A program made the translations under genes and the position numbers. A model generated the notes under the pieces. That model saw only the letters and a list, made by a program, of their open reading frames with translations, was not told the DNA's origin and did no database searches. A DNA stretch of 64,000 bases from CAZQYC01 sp964597495. GTDB lineage: Bacteria; Pseudomonadota; Gammaproteobacteria; Steroidobacterales; Steroidobacteraceae. The stretch is taken from the NCBI GenBank assembly GCA_964597495.1, contig CAZQYC010000009.1, positions 1 to 64,000 on the forward strand, written 5' to 3'. Below are positions 36,401-44,560 of the stretch, in pieces (positions within the stretch are counted from its first letter, which is position 1; each line of letters starts with the position of its first letter).

Positions 36401-36548
36401 GGCCCTCAATACGGGCACCGGCGCCGAAGTGCAGCGGCCGCTTGCCACCGTCGTGATCGGCGGAATCGTCTCGGCAACGCTGCTGACGCTCTGGGTGCTA
36501 CCCGTGCTGTATCGATTGGCGTATCAGAAACGACCCACCGCCACATGA
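33435..36548 (+). CDS. czcA: Co/Zn/Cd RND efflux pump subunit, CzcA type
   Basis: Inner-membrane proton/cation antiporter, 1037 aa. Transmembrane segment 4 reads DFGLIVDGAVIIVENCLRRL, placing Asp402, Asp408 and Glu414 almost exactly where CzcA of Cupriavidus has its essential D402, D408 and E415; this is the HME-1 (Co/Zn/Cd) signature and differs from the CusA-type TM4 of the other pump here. Other conserved segments are LPIDAVPDISNVQVQI and GGHEREYHV. The ATG has an AAGGG upstream. Metal choice within Co/Zn/Cd (or Ni) cannot be read from the sequence. It is followed by the ykgJ-like gene after 21 bp. Confidence 0.94.
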   Translation: MLDRIIDFSVRHRIPVLFAILALAVVGVYDYTRLPIDAVPDISNVQVQINSEAPGYSPLETEQRITFSVENALSGLPNLRYTRSLSRYGLSQVTVVFSDDTDIFFARQLVSERLQEIKSQLPDGVTPSLGPIATGLGEVFMFTIAADEKARRADGKAYDGTDLHTVMDWVVAPQLARVPGVTEINNIGGHEREYHVAPLPGKLMSHGVSLREVVQALLENNGNVGAGYIERNGSQYLVRSPGQVGGIDDIKKIVVSQRNGIPISIADVADVSLGNDLRTGAATMNGREVVLGTVFMLIGENSRAVSKRVAEKLADVNRSLPTGLSATAVYDRTTLVEKTIATVRANLFEGAVLVVVVLFILLGNVRAALVTACVIPLAMLFTISGMVANRVSGNLMSLGALDFGLIVDGAVIIVENCLRRLGEAQPATGSLPLKERLALVRSATREVIRPSLFGVLIILVVYLPIFTLTGVEGKMFHPMAFTVAAALTGALAFSVTFVPAAVAVFVTGRIAGHDNAVMRLARRAYERALRFAMAHRAGVILSAAMLVAGSALLTPHLGTEFLPSLDEGDIAMHALRIPGTGMDQAVGMQKQLEAEIRKFPEVDKVFAKLGTADVATDPMPPSVSDTFVLLKPREQWPDPDKTKAEFVKELEAVARNVPGNNYEFTQPIEMRFNELISGVRADLAIKVYGDNLDTLVDIGEHVERAMKRIPGAADVETEQATGLPVMTITPRREVLQRYGLTVTEVQDAVSIAIGGRTAGLVFEGDRRFELVVRLPESLRNDSRTLEQLPIRLPQGGYVPLRELVDVATLTGPNQINRENGKRRVVVTANVRDRDLGSFVADVQQAIRDGVTLPAGYWIDYGGSFEQLISASKRLRIVVPIALFLIFGLLYATFGSVKDALLVFSGVPLALTGGVLALWLRGIPLSISAAIGFVALSGVAVLNGLVMVSFIRKLRAEGQSLAQATIEGPLTRLRPVLMTALVAALGFLPMALNTGTGAEVQRPLATVVIGGIVSATLLTLWVLPVLYRLAYQKRPTAT

Positions 36549-36569
36549 ATCGATTAACATCGACTCGCG

Positions 36570-37241
36570 ATGAGTAAAACAACGAACGTCGAAGTAACGG
36601 AAACGATAGTCTCGGCCGGCCTTTTCGGTGCATGGCTTGCAGAATTTCGCGCATCGTTGCGCGGCGACGGCGGAACCGACGTACCTTGCGGCGATTGCGT
36701 CGGATGTTGCGTGTCGTCGTATCACATTCCGCTTCGCCTGGGAGACAAAGCAGCGCTAGCAAAGATCCCTGCGGATCTTCTATTCACGGTTCCCGGCCAG
36801 CCGCACGGTCACGCGATGATGGGTTATCGCAGCGACGGAACGTGTCACATGCTGAACGCCGGCAAATGCACCATCTATCAAGACCGGCCGCAAACCTGCC
36901 GCGATTACGATTGCCGAGTGTTTGCGGCCGCCGGCATCGATGCCGGCGGTCCGGAAAAACATATCATCAATAGACGAGTTCGTGAGTGGCGGTTCACGTA
37001 CGAGACCGACGATGAAAGAGCCATGCATCGTGCGGTCCTCGCCGCCGCCGCATTCATTCGGCACAAGAAGAGCAGCTTCCCGAACGAACGAGCGCCGACC
37101 GCGCCGACCGGAATTGCCGTGCTGGCTGTCAAGTCCTATCGAGTCTTTCTAGACGAGGGAGTCAAGGAACGAAGCGATGCTGAGATCGCCAGCGCTATCG
37201 TTCGCGCCAGCGGCGAATTCGATGCGGGCTTAAGCGTTTAA
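36570..37241 (+). CDS. YkgJ-family cysteine-cluster protein
   Basis: 223 aa, putative metal- or Fe-S-binding protein of the YkgJ/CxxCxxCC (UPF0153-like) group; the role is not established. Seen: CGDCVGCC near residue 40, then C in GTCHMLNAGKCTIYQDRPQT and CRDYDC, the order of the family's zinc/iron-binding cysteines. The C-terminal third has no family motif I know. It may be read from the czc transcript (21-bp gap), but similar proteins occur in many contexts, so a link to metal efflux is only possible. It converges with the next gene at 6 bp. Confidence 0.82.
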   Translation: MSKTTNVEVTETIVSAGLFGAWLAEFRASLRGDGGTDVPCGDCVGCCVSSYHIPLRLGDKAALAKIPADLLFTVPGQPHGHAMMGYRSDGTCHMLNAGKCTIYQDRPQTCRDYDCRVFAAAGIDAGGPEKHIINRRVREWRFTYETDDERAMHRAVLAAAAFIRHKKSSFPNERAPTAPTGIAVLAVKSYRVFLDEGVKERSDAEIASAIVRASGEFDAGLSV

Positions 37242-37247
37242 TTTCGA

Positions 37248-37904
37248 TCAATGCAATTGGACTTTCGATGCGGCGTCTGCCGCCGGATTGACTGCTCTGG
37301 CGATCAATCCGCTTTGCGTAAGCGATACACGATAGCGAGCGCCATCCGCCATCGGTAAATACGTGGCGCTGCCGTACACCGAATCGACGAACGGCAACCA
37401 CTCCGGATAGTCCTGCGCCACCGTCCAAAGATCGATGCCGGGATTATCGCTAAGCCCGTAAACCGAACGCACGGCCGTGCGCTCTTGTTCGATCGTGCGA
37501 TAACGACCGCTCAATCGCTCCAATCGATACTGCGCATCGAGTCCGAGGAGATTCGCCCAGCCCCGCCACTTCAGTACCCGAGCGTCGAGTTGCCACTCGT
37601 CTCCATTTAGCATGAACACCTGCATGTCGCCGGAGGGGATACGAGAAATCGTGGCGCGAAAACGCTGCGGGCCGTTGGCTTGAAACAAGAGCTCGGCAAG
37701 CGGCTGCTCATAAGTCAGCCGCGCATACGTGTGCAGATTGGTGCCGACCACGAAAATCAACCCGGCAAACCCAAGCAACGCGATGCTCAGCACTACGCTG
37801 CCGCCTCCTGTGATGAAACGGGCGCGAAATAAACGGCGAAAGCCGATGGCGAGCAGCAAGAGACCGGCCACGCCGAGGATGAGACTGAGCGTCTGGAGAT
37901 TCAT
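37248..37904 (-). CDS. Inner-membrane protein of unknown function
   Basis: 218 aa from ATG 37904. Two N-terminal membrane segments (about 5-23 and 34-55) precede a soluble domain of about 160 residues with the conserved-looking stretch LKWRGWANLLGLDAQYRLER and then YGLSDNPGIDLW. From memory, relatives in gammaproteobacteria are labelled multidrug transporter or cation efflux without evidence; with two membrane helices it cannot be a transporter alone. The codons upstream of 37904 remain open but are rich in Arg and overlap the end of ettA, so the shorter start is preferred. Likely cotranscribed with ettA, 65 bp upstream. Confidence 0.7.
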   Translation of the reverse strand: MNLQTLSLILGVAGLLLLAIGFRRLFRARFITGGGSVVLSIALLGFAGLIFVVGTNLHTYARLTYEQPLAELLFQANGPQRFRATISRIPSGDMQVFMLNGDEWQLDARVLKWRGWANLLGLDAQYRLERLSGRYRTIEQERTAVRSVYGLSDNPGIDLWTVAQDYPEWLPFVDSVYGSATYLPMADGARYRVSLTQSGLIARAVNPAADAASKVQLH

Positions 37905-37969
37905 GCGAAAGCACCCCGCCGAAACGCAACGAAATAGTTTCCGATCACGTCTCGCGCACCTATTGGCAG

Positions 37970-39646
37970 TTACGCGTCCAGCTTCCGATATTTCACTCGA
38001 TGCGGCGTCTCGGCATCGGAGCCCTTGCGTTTCTTGTAATCGGCGGCGTATTCCTGATAGTTCCCTTCGAACCACACCACCTCGCTGTTGCCCTCGAAAG
38101 CGAGAATATGCGTGGCGATGCGGTCGAGAAACCAACGATCGTGCGAAATGACGACGGCGCATCCCGGGAAACTCAACAATGCTTCTTCGAGCGCGCGCAG
38201 CGTTTCGACGTCGAGATCGTTGGTCGGTTCGTCGAGCAGCACTAGATTGCCGCCACCCTTCAATACTTTCGCGAGATGCACGCGATTGCGTTCGCCGCCC
38301 GAAAGCTCGCCGATCAATTGTTGCTGCGTCGTGCCGCGGAAATTGAAACGACCCACGTAACCTCGCGAGGAGGTTTCATAGTTGCCGACTTTAATCATGT
38401 CGAGGCCGCCGGAAATCTCGGCCCAGACGGATTTCTTGTCGTCGAGGGACTGACGCGATTGATCGACATAGGCCATCTGCACGCTCGGGCCCAAGCGAAT
38501 TTCGCCGGCATCCGCTTTTTCCTGGCCGGTAAGCATTTTGAACAGCGTCGTTTTACCGGCGCCGTTCGGACCGATCACGCCGACGATGCCGCCGCGCGGC
38601 AGATTGAAATTGAGATTGTCGAACAGGAGCTTGTCGCCGAAGGCTTTGCGTAACCCCTTGCCTTCGATCACGAGTTCGCCCAGCCGCGGTCCCGGCGGAA
38701 TGTAAATTTCGTTGGTCTCGTTGCGCGTTTGGAATTCTTGCGAAGCCAATTCCTCGTAACGCTGCATGCGCGCCTTGCTCTTCGCCTGCCGCGCTTTCGG
38801 ATTCTGGCGCACCCATTCGAGTTCCTTGGCCAGCATTTTGCGAAGTCCTTCTTGTTGCTGCTGTTCGACCTCCAAGCGCTTCTCTTTCTGTTCCAGCCAC
38901 GAGGAGTAATTGCCTTCCCAGGGAATACCATGACCACGGTCGAGTTCCAGAATCCAACCGGCCACGTTGTCCAAGAAATAGCGATCGTGAGTCACCGCAA
39001 TCACGGTGCCGGGATACGTCTCCAGGAAATGCTCGAGCCAAGCCACCGACTCGGCGTCCAAGTGGTTAGTGGGTTCGTCGAGCAACAACATATCGGGCTT
39101 GGACAAGAGCAAGCGGCACAATGCGACTCGGCGCTTCTCGCCGCCGGAAATCTTGGTGACGTCCGCATCCCACGGCGGCAAGCGAAGTGCATCGCCCGCC
39201 ACTTCGAGCGTGCGCTCCAATTCCCAGCCGTTGCAGGCATCGATGGCGTCTTGCAGCTTCGCCTGCTCCTCGAGCAATTTTTCCATTGCCTCAGGCGCCA
39301 AGTCGGGGTCGGCAAATTTATCGCTGACCGCGTTGAAGCGGTCGATCAGCGACTGCGTCTCGGCGACGCCTTCAAGCACGTTGCCGCGCACGTCTTTCTT
39401 CGGATCCAGTTTCGGCTCTTGCTCCAAGAAACCGATCTTGGTGCCGGGCTGCGGCCGCGCTTCGCCTTCGATCTCCTTATCGATGCCCGCCATGATCCGG
39501 AGCAAACTCGATTTTCCCGAACCGTTCAAACCGAGGACGCCGATCTTGGCGCCAGGGAAAAACGACAACGAAATGTCGCGCAAGATAATCCGCTTCGGCG
39601 GAATCACCTTGCCGACGCGATTCATGGTGTAGATGAATTGGGGCAT
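37970..39646 (-). CDS. ettA: Energy-dependent translational throttle protein EttA (ABC-F)
   Basis: Cytoplasmic ABC-F ATPase that binds the ribosomal E site and gates entry into elongation according to the ATP/ADP ratio. 558 aa from ATG 39646 (E. coli 555). Two ABC cassettes with Walker A GLNGSGKSS and GPNGAGKTT, signatures ISGGEKRR and LSGGERNR, Walker B LLLDEPTNHLD and VLLDEPTNDLD, and the linker between them (about 240-320). The N-terminus MPQFIYTMNRVGKVIPPKR is diagnostic of EttA rather than Uup or YheS. Confidence 0.96.
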   Translation of the reverse strand: MPQFIYTMNRVGKVIPPKRIILRDISLSFFPGAKIGVLGLNGSGKSSLLRIMAGIDKEIEGEARPQPGTKIGFLEQEPKLDPKKDVRGNVLEGVAETQSLIDRFNAVSDKFADPDLAPEAMEKLLEEQAKLQDAIDACNGWELERTLEVAGDALRLPPWDADVTKISGGEKRRVALCRLLLSKPDMLLLDEPTNHLDAESVAWLEHFLETYPGTVIAVTHDRYFLDNVAGWILELDRGHGIPWEGNYSSWLEQKEKRLEVEQQQQEGLRKMLAKELEWVRQNPKARQAKSKARMQRYEELASQEFQTRNETNEIYIPPGPRLGELVIEGKGLRKAFGDKLLFDNLNFNLPRGGIVGVIGPNGAGKTTLFKMLTGQEKADAGEIRLGPSVQMAYVDQSRQSLDDKKSVWAEISGGLDMIKVGNYETSSRGYVGRFNFRGTTQQQLIGELSGGERNRVHLAKVLKGGGNLVLLDEPTNDLDVETLRALEEALLSFPGCAVVISHDRWFLDRIATHILAFEGNSEVVWFEGNYQEYAADYKKRKGSDAETPHRVKYRKLDA

Positions 39647-39772
39647 GGAAGAAACTGCTACGTTAAGATCGGGAGGATGATACACACGGCGGCGACGCCT
39701 GACACTCAGCAAATTGCCGCAGGCAAGATCGCGCGGAAACGCCGAGCACGGCCCCGCGCGACCCGCGCTTGG

Positions 39773-40630
39773 TTATTTCTGAATCTGCTGAATCAATTTC
39801 GCGAGCACGGTTCCAGGACCGATTTCCTTAAATTCCGCGACCCCCTTGGCCTTGAGGAATTGCACGCTTTGCGTCCACCGCACCGAACTGGAAATCTGCT
39901 TCACCAAAAGCGCTTTCACCGCCTCGCTGGCATTCTCGCTCGGATACAACTCCGCCGTGACATTGGCGACCACGGGCAGCTTGGGCGCCGCAAAAGTCAT
40001 CGGCGCGATGAAATCGGCAAAGGCCTTGCCCGCCTCGATGACATAGCGCGAATGAAATGCGGCACTCACTGCGAGCGGTATGACCATACGCGCACCGGCC
40101 TGCTCGAAAATCGGCGTCACGCGCTTGATGTCGTCGACCGGGCCGGACAACACCGTTTGCGTCGGCGAGTTGTAATTGGCGACGTCGATGGAATTCAAGT
40201 TTTCGTTCTTTACGATGGTTTCGATCTTCTCCACGGGCAGTCCGATGACTGCCGCCATGCCGCCGCCTTTCGCCTGAGCCATCAATTCGCCGCGCTTCTT
40301 CACCAGCTTCAGTCCAGTGAGAAAATCGAAAACGCCCGCCGCCAGCAACGCGTCGTACTCGCCGAGACTGTGGCCGGCGAGGTAACTCGGCCGCGCGCCG
40401 TCCGCAATTGCCTTGTAGTAATGCAGCGCATTCACAACGTAGAGGCTCGGCTGCGTAAACTGCGTATCCTTCAACTTGTTATCCGCATCCTCGAGGCATA
40501 ACTTCCGCATCGAGTAGCCGAGCAATTCGTCGACTTGCGATTCGACCGCCGCATACTCCGGCACCTCGAACAGCCCCTGCCCCATGCCCTTCTTCTGCGA
40601 CCCCTGACCTGGAAATACGAATGCAAGCAT
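39773..40630 (-). CDS. Stand-alone malonyltransferase, trans-AT (PksC-like) type
   Basis: Transfers malonyl from CoA to an acyl carrier protein. 285 aa from ATG 40630. Nucleophile Ser88 in AGHSLGEYDALLAAG, Arg113 in KKRGELM that binds the malonyl carboxylate, His193 in SAAFHSRYV. The wording MLAFVFPGQGSQKKGMG and GGGMAAVIGLPV resembles free-standing trans-acyltransferases of polyketide systems more than housekeeping FabD, which would sit with fabH/fabG/acpP. No polyketide or fab gene is nearby. It could supply malonyl units to a remote pathway or be a second FabD. Cotranscription with dnaE upstream is doubtful because 381 bp with hairpins separate them. Confidence 0.8.
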   Translation of the reverse strand: MLAFVFPGQGSQKKGMGQGLFEVPEYAAVESQVDELLGYSMRKLCLEDADNKLKDTQFTQPSLYVVNALHYYKAIADGARPSYLAGHSLGEYDALLAAGVFDFLTGLKLVKKRGELMAQAKGGGMAAVIGLPVEKIETIVKNENLNSIDVANYNSPTQTVLSGPVDDIKRVTPIFEQAGARMVIPLAVSAAFHSRYVIEAGKAFADFIAPMTFAAPKLPVVANVTAELYPSENASEAVKALLVKQISSSVRWTQSVQFLKAKGVAEFKEIGPGTVLAKLIQQIQK

Positions 40631-40729
40631 CACTTCACCTCGTCGTTGTTATCCCCATCCACTTCCCATTTTGAAGCGCGAGCCCCCAAGACTCAATAAA
40701 CTTTAGGTCAAGGAAGCTCTGATTTGTCC

Positions 40730-40796
40730 GTCACACCGGCGTATGCCGGTGTCCATCTTCATAATGAGGATGGATTCCGACATTCGTCGGAATGAC
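40730..40796. repeat. Inverted pair of REP-like units (BIME)
   Basis: Two 28-nt hairpin units in opposite orientation (40730-40757 and 40769-40796) share the frame GTCAnnCCGnCGnAnGnCGG followed by TCCATC. Each has its own stem (ACCGGC-GTAT-GCCGGT; TTCCGAC-ATTC-GTCGGAA). Units of this pattern are common REP elements in proteobacteria. The rest of 40631-40729 holds nothing I recognise. Confidence 0.8.
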
Positions 40797-40877
40797 GATG
40801 CGTGAATGAATCAGACTTTCCCTAACTCTCAAACGTTATCCAAGCCTCTGCGTCGCTCTTCGCCAACCGTCACTTCC

Positions 40878-40989
40878 GCATCTCCCGCTGGGAACCGTTT
40901 TCTCGACGCTCAAAAACAGGGATGTTTTTGCGCGAGTCTCCAGGGATGGATTCACGACGGTCGAGAAAACGGTTCCCAGCGGGAGATGC
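40878..40989. repeat. 30-bp perfect inverted repeat after dnaE
   Basis: 40878-40907 and 40960-40989 are exact reverse complements (outer end GCATCTCCCGCTGGGAACCG) around a 52-nt loop. Inside the loop CAAAAAC-AGGGAT-GTTTTTG forms a second hairpin, and CAGGGATGGATTCACGACG follows. It begins 22 nt after the dnaE stop. It may act as terminator or RNA stabiliser; similar AGGGATGGATTC phrases occur in repeats of other gammaproteobacteria (from memory). Confidence 0.85.
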
Positions 40990-41011
40990 TCTTCGTCAGC
41001 CACAAAGCGGG

Positions 41012-44000
41012 CTATTCCGCCTTCGCTCCATAAACCACATTCACGCCATCCCTGCCGACCAATTTCTCCAAGCGCTCCATTAACTCCCGCGTAGGGCGCA
41101 CCGACCACTCCTCCGGCAGCGTCAATGCCGCTCGAGCATCGGCGTTGCGATAGTGAACCGAAACGCTGCACTGCCCCTTGCGAAAATCTTTCAAGACTTG
41201 CTGCAAATTCGCGATGAACGAGGACGCGGAGCCGTTGAGCGCATTATCCGGCCAGCGGATATCCAAGCGGCGCGCGAGCTTCTCCCGCGCTTGCTCGATG
41301 TCCACGATGCGCTTCGCGTTCAACCGCCAATCCTCGATGAAGTCGTCGAAGCGAATATTGCCTTCGATGATGACGATCTTGTCCTTTGCGATCAGCGTTC
41401 GATACTGCTGAAAGGTCTCCTCGAACATGGACACTTCCAGGCGCGCGCTGCGGTCGTCGAGCATCAGCGTCGTGCGATTGCCGCGTTTGCGGATTTCGAT
41501 GATGAGTCCCGCGACGGTGACCGGCTTGCCTTGAAACCGGAATCCCCCTTCCCCGGTATTCGCCGGCTTGGCGCCGGCTACGTCCGCGATGCGTCCGCTG
41601 GTGATGGCTTGAATTTCCCGCTGGTATTGCGCGATCGGATGACCGGTTAGAAAGAGGCCGAGGGTTTCGCGTTCGCCCGCCAAGCGGGTGGCTTCACTCC
41701 AGTCCGGCAACGTTTCGATCGGTTGCGAGGCCTTCGCCGCGGGCGCAAGCGCCAATCCGAAAAGATCGTTCTGCCCCGCATCCTGGGCCTTGGAATCCTG
41801 CTCCGCCAACTGCATCGCTTTCGGCAGAGCATGCATGAGCGAAGCGCGATTGGGACCGATGCGGTCGCACGAACCGGAACGGATCAAGGCTTCGACGACA
41901 CGCTTGTTGATCTTACCGGCGTCGATCCGCAAACAAAAATCTTCGAGGTCCTTGAACGCCCCGTTCGCCTCGCGCTCCATCATGATATTTTCGACGGCTG
42001 CCTGGCCGACACCTTTGATTGCGCCGAGTCCATACCGAATCGAACGCACGCCGCTGACGGTGAACATGTAGGACGACGAGTTCACGTCCGGCGGTTCGAC
42101 GTTCAATTGCATGCGGCGCGCTTCGTCGATCAAACCCACGACCTTGTCGGTTTTGTCCATGTCGGACGAGAGCACTGCCGCCATGAAACTCGCCGGATAG
42201 TGAGTCTTGAGCCAGGCGGTCTGATACGAGAGCAGCGCATAGGCGGCGGAGTGCGACTTATTGAACCCATAGCCGGCGAATTTTTCCATCAAATCGAAGA
42301 TGAACGCCGCTTGCTCTTCCTTCACGCCGCGCTCGGTCGCGCCCGAGACGAACACCGAGCGCTGCTTCGCCATTTCTTCCGGCTTTTTCTTGCCCATCGC
42401 GCGCCGCAAGAGATCGGCGCCGCCCAGCGTGTAGCCGGCGAGCACCTGCGGAATCTGCATCACCTGCTCTTGATACAGAATCACGCCGTACGTCGGCGCC
42501 AGCACCGTCTTGAGATCCGGATGCAGATAGTCAATGGCGGCACTCTTGTCGGCTTTCTTGCGAGCGATGAAGTCGTCGACCATGCCCGACTGCAACGGCC
42601 CCGGACGGAATAAAGCCACCAGCGCGACGATGTCTTCGAAACAATCCGGCTGCAGGCGGCGGATCAAATCCTTCATTCCGCGCGATTCCAGCTGGAACAC
42701 GGCCGTCGTATCGCCACGTTGCAGCAAACCGTAGGTCGCCTTGTCGTCGAGCGGAACCGTTTTCATATCGAGCGGACCTTCACCTTTGGCCGCACGCTCG
42801 ACGTTAATGATTTTGATCGCCCAGTCGATGATGGTGAGGGTTCGAAGTCCGAGGAAGTCGAATTTCACCAAGCCCGCCGCTTCGACGTCGTCCTTGTCGA
42901 ATTGCGTCACGAGGCTGCCGCCCTGATCGTCGCAGTACAACGGCGCGAAGTCCGTCAGCATGGAGGGCGCGATCACGACGCCACCGGCGTGCATGCCGGC
43001 GTTTCTCACCAAGCCTTCAAGAGCCAGCGCCATGTCGATGACTTCGCGCGTCTCGTCTTCCTCCTTATAACGGCGCTTGAGTTCTTCTTCTTTCTCCAGC
43101 GCGTCCTTGAGCGTGATCCCGAGTTCAAAAGGAATGAGTTTCGCGATCGAATCGGCAAAGCCGTATGTCATGCCCATGACGCGCGCGACATCGCGCACCA
43201 CGGCCTTCGCCGCCATCGTGCCGTAGGTGATGATCTGCGAAACGCGTTCGCGACCGTACTTATGGGCGACGTAATCGATCACGCGATCGCGGCCGTCCAT
43301 GCAGAAGTCGACGTCGAAATCGGGCATCGACACGCGCTCGGGATTCAAGAATCGCTCGAACAGCAAGTCGTACGGCAATGGATCGAGATCGGTAATGCCG
43401 AGCGAATACGCCACCAGCGATCCCGCGCCGGATCCGCGCCCCGGCCCCACGGGAATGCCGTTCTCGCGCGACCAGCGAATGAAGTCGGCCACGATCAAAA
43501 AGTAACCGGCGAATCCCATCTGGCAGATCACGTCGAGTTCGGTGCTGAGCCTCGTACGGTACTCGTCGTCGGAAACGACACGCGTGCCGGCGGGCGGATG
43601 CGCACGCGCTTCCGCGATGCGCAGGTCGAGCCCGCGCGCCGCTTCGTTGCGCAAGAATTCCTCCGTCGTCGTTCCTGCAGGAACCGGATACGGAGGCAAT
43701 ACCGACTTCCCCAATTTCAATTCCAAACTGCAGCGTTTCGCTATCTCGACGGTGTTCGCGAGCGCCTCGGGAAGATCGGAAAATAATTCCTGCATTTGCG
43801 CCGACGAGCGCAAGAACTGCTGTTCGCTATAGTGCCGAGGCCGACTCGCGTCGCCGAGCTGCGATCCCTCATGAATGCAGACGCGAGCCTCATGCGCTTC
43901 GAAATCGTCCCGAGCGAGAAAGCGCACGTCGTTGGTGGCCACTACGGGGACGGCGTGCCGAATCGCCAAATTGAGCGCACCCGCGATGTAAGTCTCTTCG

Positions 44001-44560
44001 TTCGGCCGGCCGGTGCGCTGCAATTCGAGGTAGAACCGATTCCCGAACAGCGACAGCCAAAATCGAAGGTTCGCGGTTGCGTCGTCGTGTCGATTGCCCA
44101 CGATCGCGCGGCCAACGTCGCCGGCAGTTCCACCGGAAAGCGCGATCAATCCACGCACGTTGTCGGCGTCGAGCCATTCGCGCCGAATCGTCGGTACGCC
44201 GCGTTCTTGTCCTTCGAGATAGGAACGACTGACCAAGCGAGTAAGGTTCTTGTAACCGGCATCGTTCTGGCAAAGCAGCACGAGCCGAGTCGGTTCGACC
44301 CGTTCGCCCGCTTCGTGAACCAGCAAGTCCACGCCGACGATCGGCTTGAGGCCCTTGCTTTGCGCCGCGCGATAGAACTTCACCATGGCAAACAAATTGC
44401 CTTGATCGGTCAGCGCAACTGCCGGCATCTGCGCCTCAGCCACCGCATCCATCAAGCCGAGCACGGTGCGCTGACCCGATTCGTCCGTCTCGCTGGCGAT
44501 ACGAATCACGCTGTCGACCAGCGAGTACTCAGTATGGAGATGGAGATGAACGAAAGACAT
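41012..44560 (-). CDS. dnaE: DNA polymerase III alpha subunit
   Basis: Catalytic subunit of the replicative polymerase, 1182 aa (E. coli 1160). PHP domain at the N-terminus (FVHLHLHTEYSLVDS), polymerase palm with the catalytic acids in MPDFDVDFCMDGRDRV, VGPGRGSGAGSLVAY, then GYGFNKSHSAAYALLSYQTA, a helix-hairpin-helix region, and an OB-fold (VTVAGLIIEIRKRGNRTTLM) near the C-terminus. The ATG directly abuts the rnhB stop (TGAATG), so the two are translationally coupled, the usual rnhB-dnaE arrangement. Confidence 0.98.
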   Translation of the reverse strand: MSFVHLHLHTEYSLVDSVIRIASETDESGQRTVLGLMDAVAEAQMPAVALTDQGNLFAMVKFYRAAQSKGLKPIVGVDLLVHEAGERVEPTRLVLLCQNDAGYKNLTRLVSRSYLEGQERGVPTIRREWLDADNVRGLIALSGGTAGDVGRAIVGNRHDDATANLRFWLSLFGNRFYLELQRTGRPNEETYIAGALNLAIRHAVPVVATNDVRFLARDDFEAHEARVCIHEGSQLGDASRPRHYSEQQFLRSSAQMQELFSDLPEALANTVEIAKRCSLELKLGKSVLPPYPVPAGTTTEEFLRNEAARGLDLRIAEARAHPPAGTRVVSDDEYRTRLSTELDVICQMGFAGYFLIVADFIRWSRENGIPVGPGRGSGAGSLVAYSLGITDLDPLPYDLLFERFLNPERVSMPDFDVDFCMDGRDRVIDYVAHKYGRERVSQIITYGTMAAKAVVRDVARVMGMTYGFADSIAKLIPFELGITLKDALEKEEELKRRYKEEDETREVIDMALALEGLVRNAGMHAGGVVIAPSMLTDFAPLYCDDQGGSLVTQFDKDDVEAAGLVKFDFLGLRTLTIIDWAIKIINVERAAKGEGPLDMKTVPLDDKATYGLLQRGDTTAVFQLESRGMKDLIRRLQPDCFEDIVALVALFRPGPLQSGMVDDFIARKKADKSAAIDYLHPDLKTVLAPTYGVILYQEQVMQIPQVLAGYTLGGADLLRRAMGKKKPEEMAKQRSVFVSGATERGVKEEQAAFIFDLMEKFAGYGFNKSHSAAYALLSYQTAWLKTHYPASFMAAVLSSDMDKTDKVVGLIDEARRMQLNVEPPDVNSSSYMFTVSGVRSIRYGLGAIKGVGQAAVENIMMEREANGAFKDLEDFCLRIDAGKINKRVVEALIRSGSCDRIGPNRASLMHALPKAMQLAEQDSKAQDAGQNDLFGLALAPAAKASQPIETLPDWSEATRLAGERETLGLFLTGHPIAQYQREIQAITSGRIADVAGAKPANTGEGGFRFQGKPVTVAGLIIEIRKRGNRTTLMLDDRSARLEVSMFEETFQQYRTLIAKDKIVIIEGNIRFDDFIEDWRLNAKRIVDIEQAREKLARRLDIRWPDNALNGSASSFIANLQQVLKDFRKGQCSVSVHYRNADARAALTLPEEWSVRPTRELMERLEKLVGRDGVNVVYGAKAE

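Noticed and set aside
19308..36548. The metal region as a transposon or genomic island
   Set aside because: No transposase, integrase, terminal repeats or flanking tRNA; base composition looks like the surrounding genes by eye.
19308..36548. The two RND pumps as a recent duplication
   Set aside because: Their TM4 signatures and adaptors belong to different subfamilies (CusA and CzcA types).
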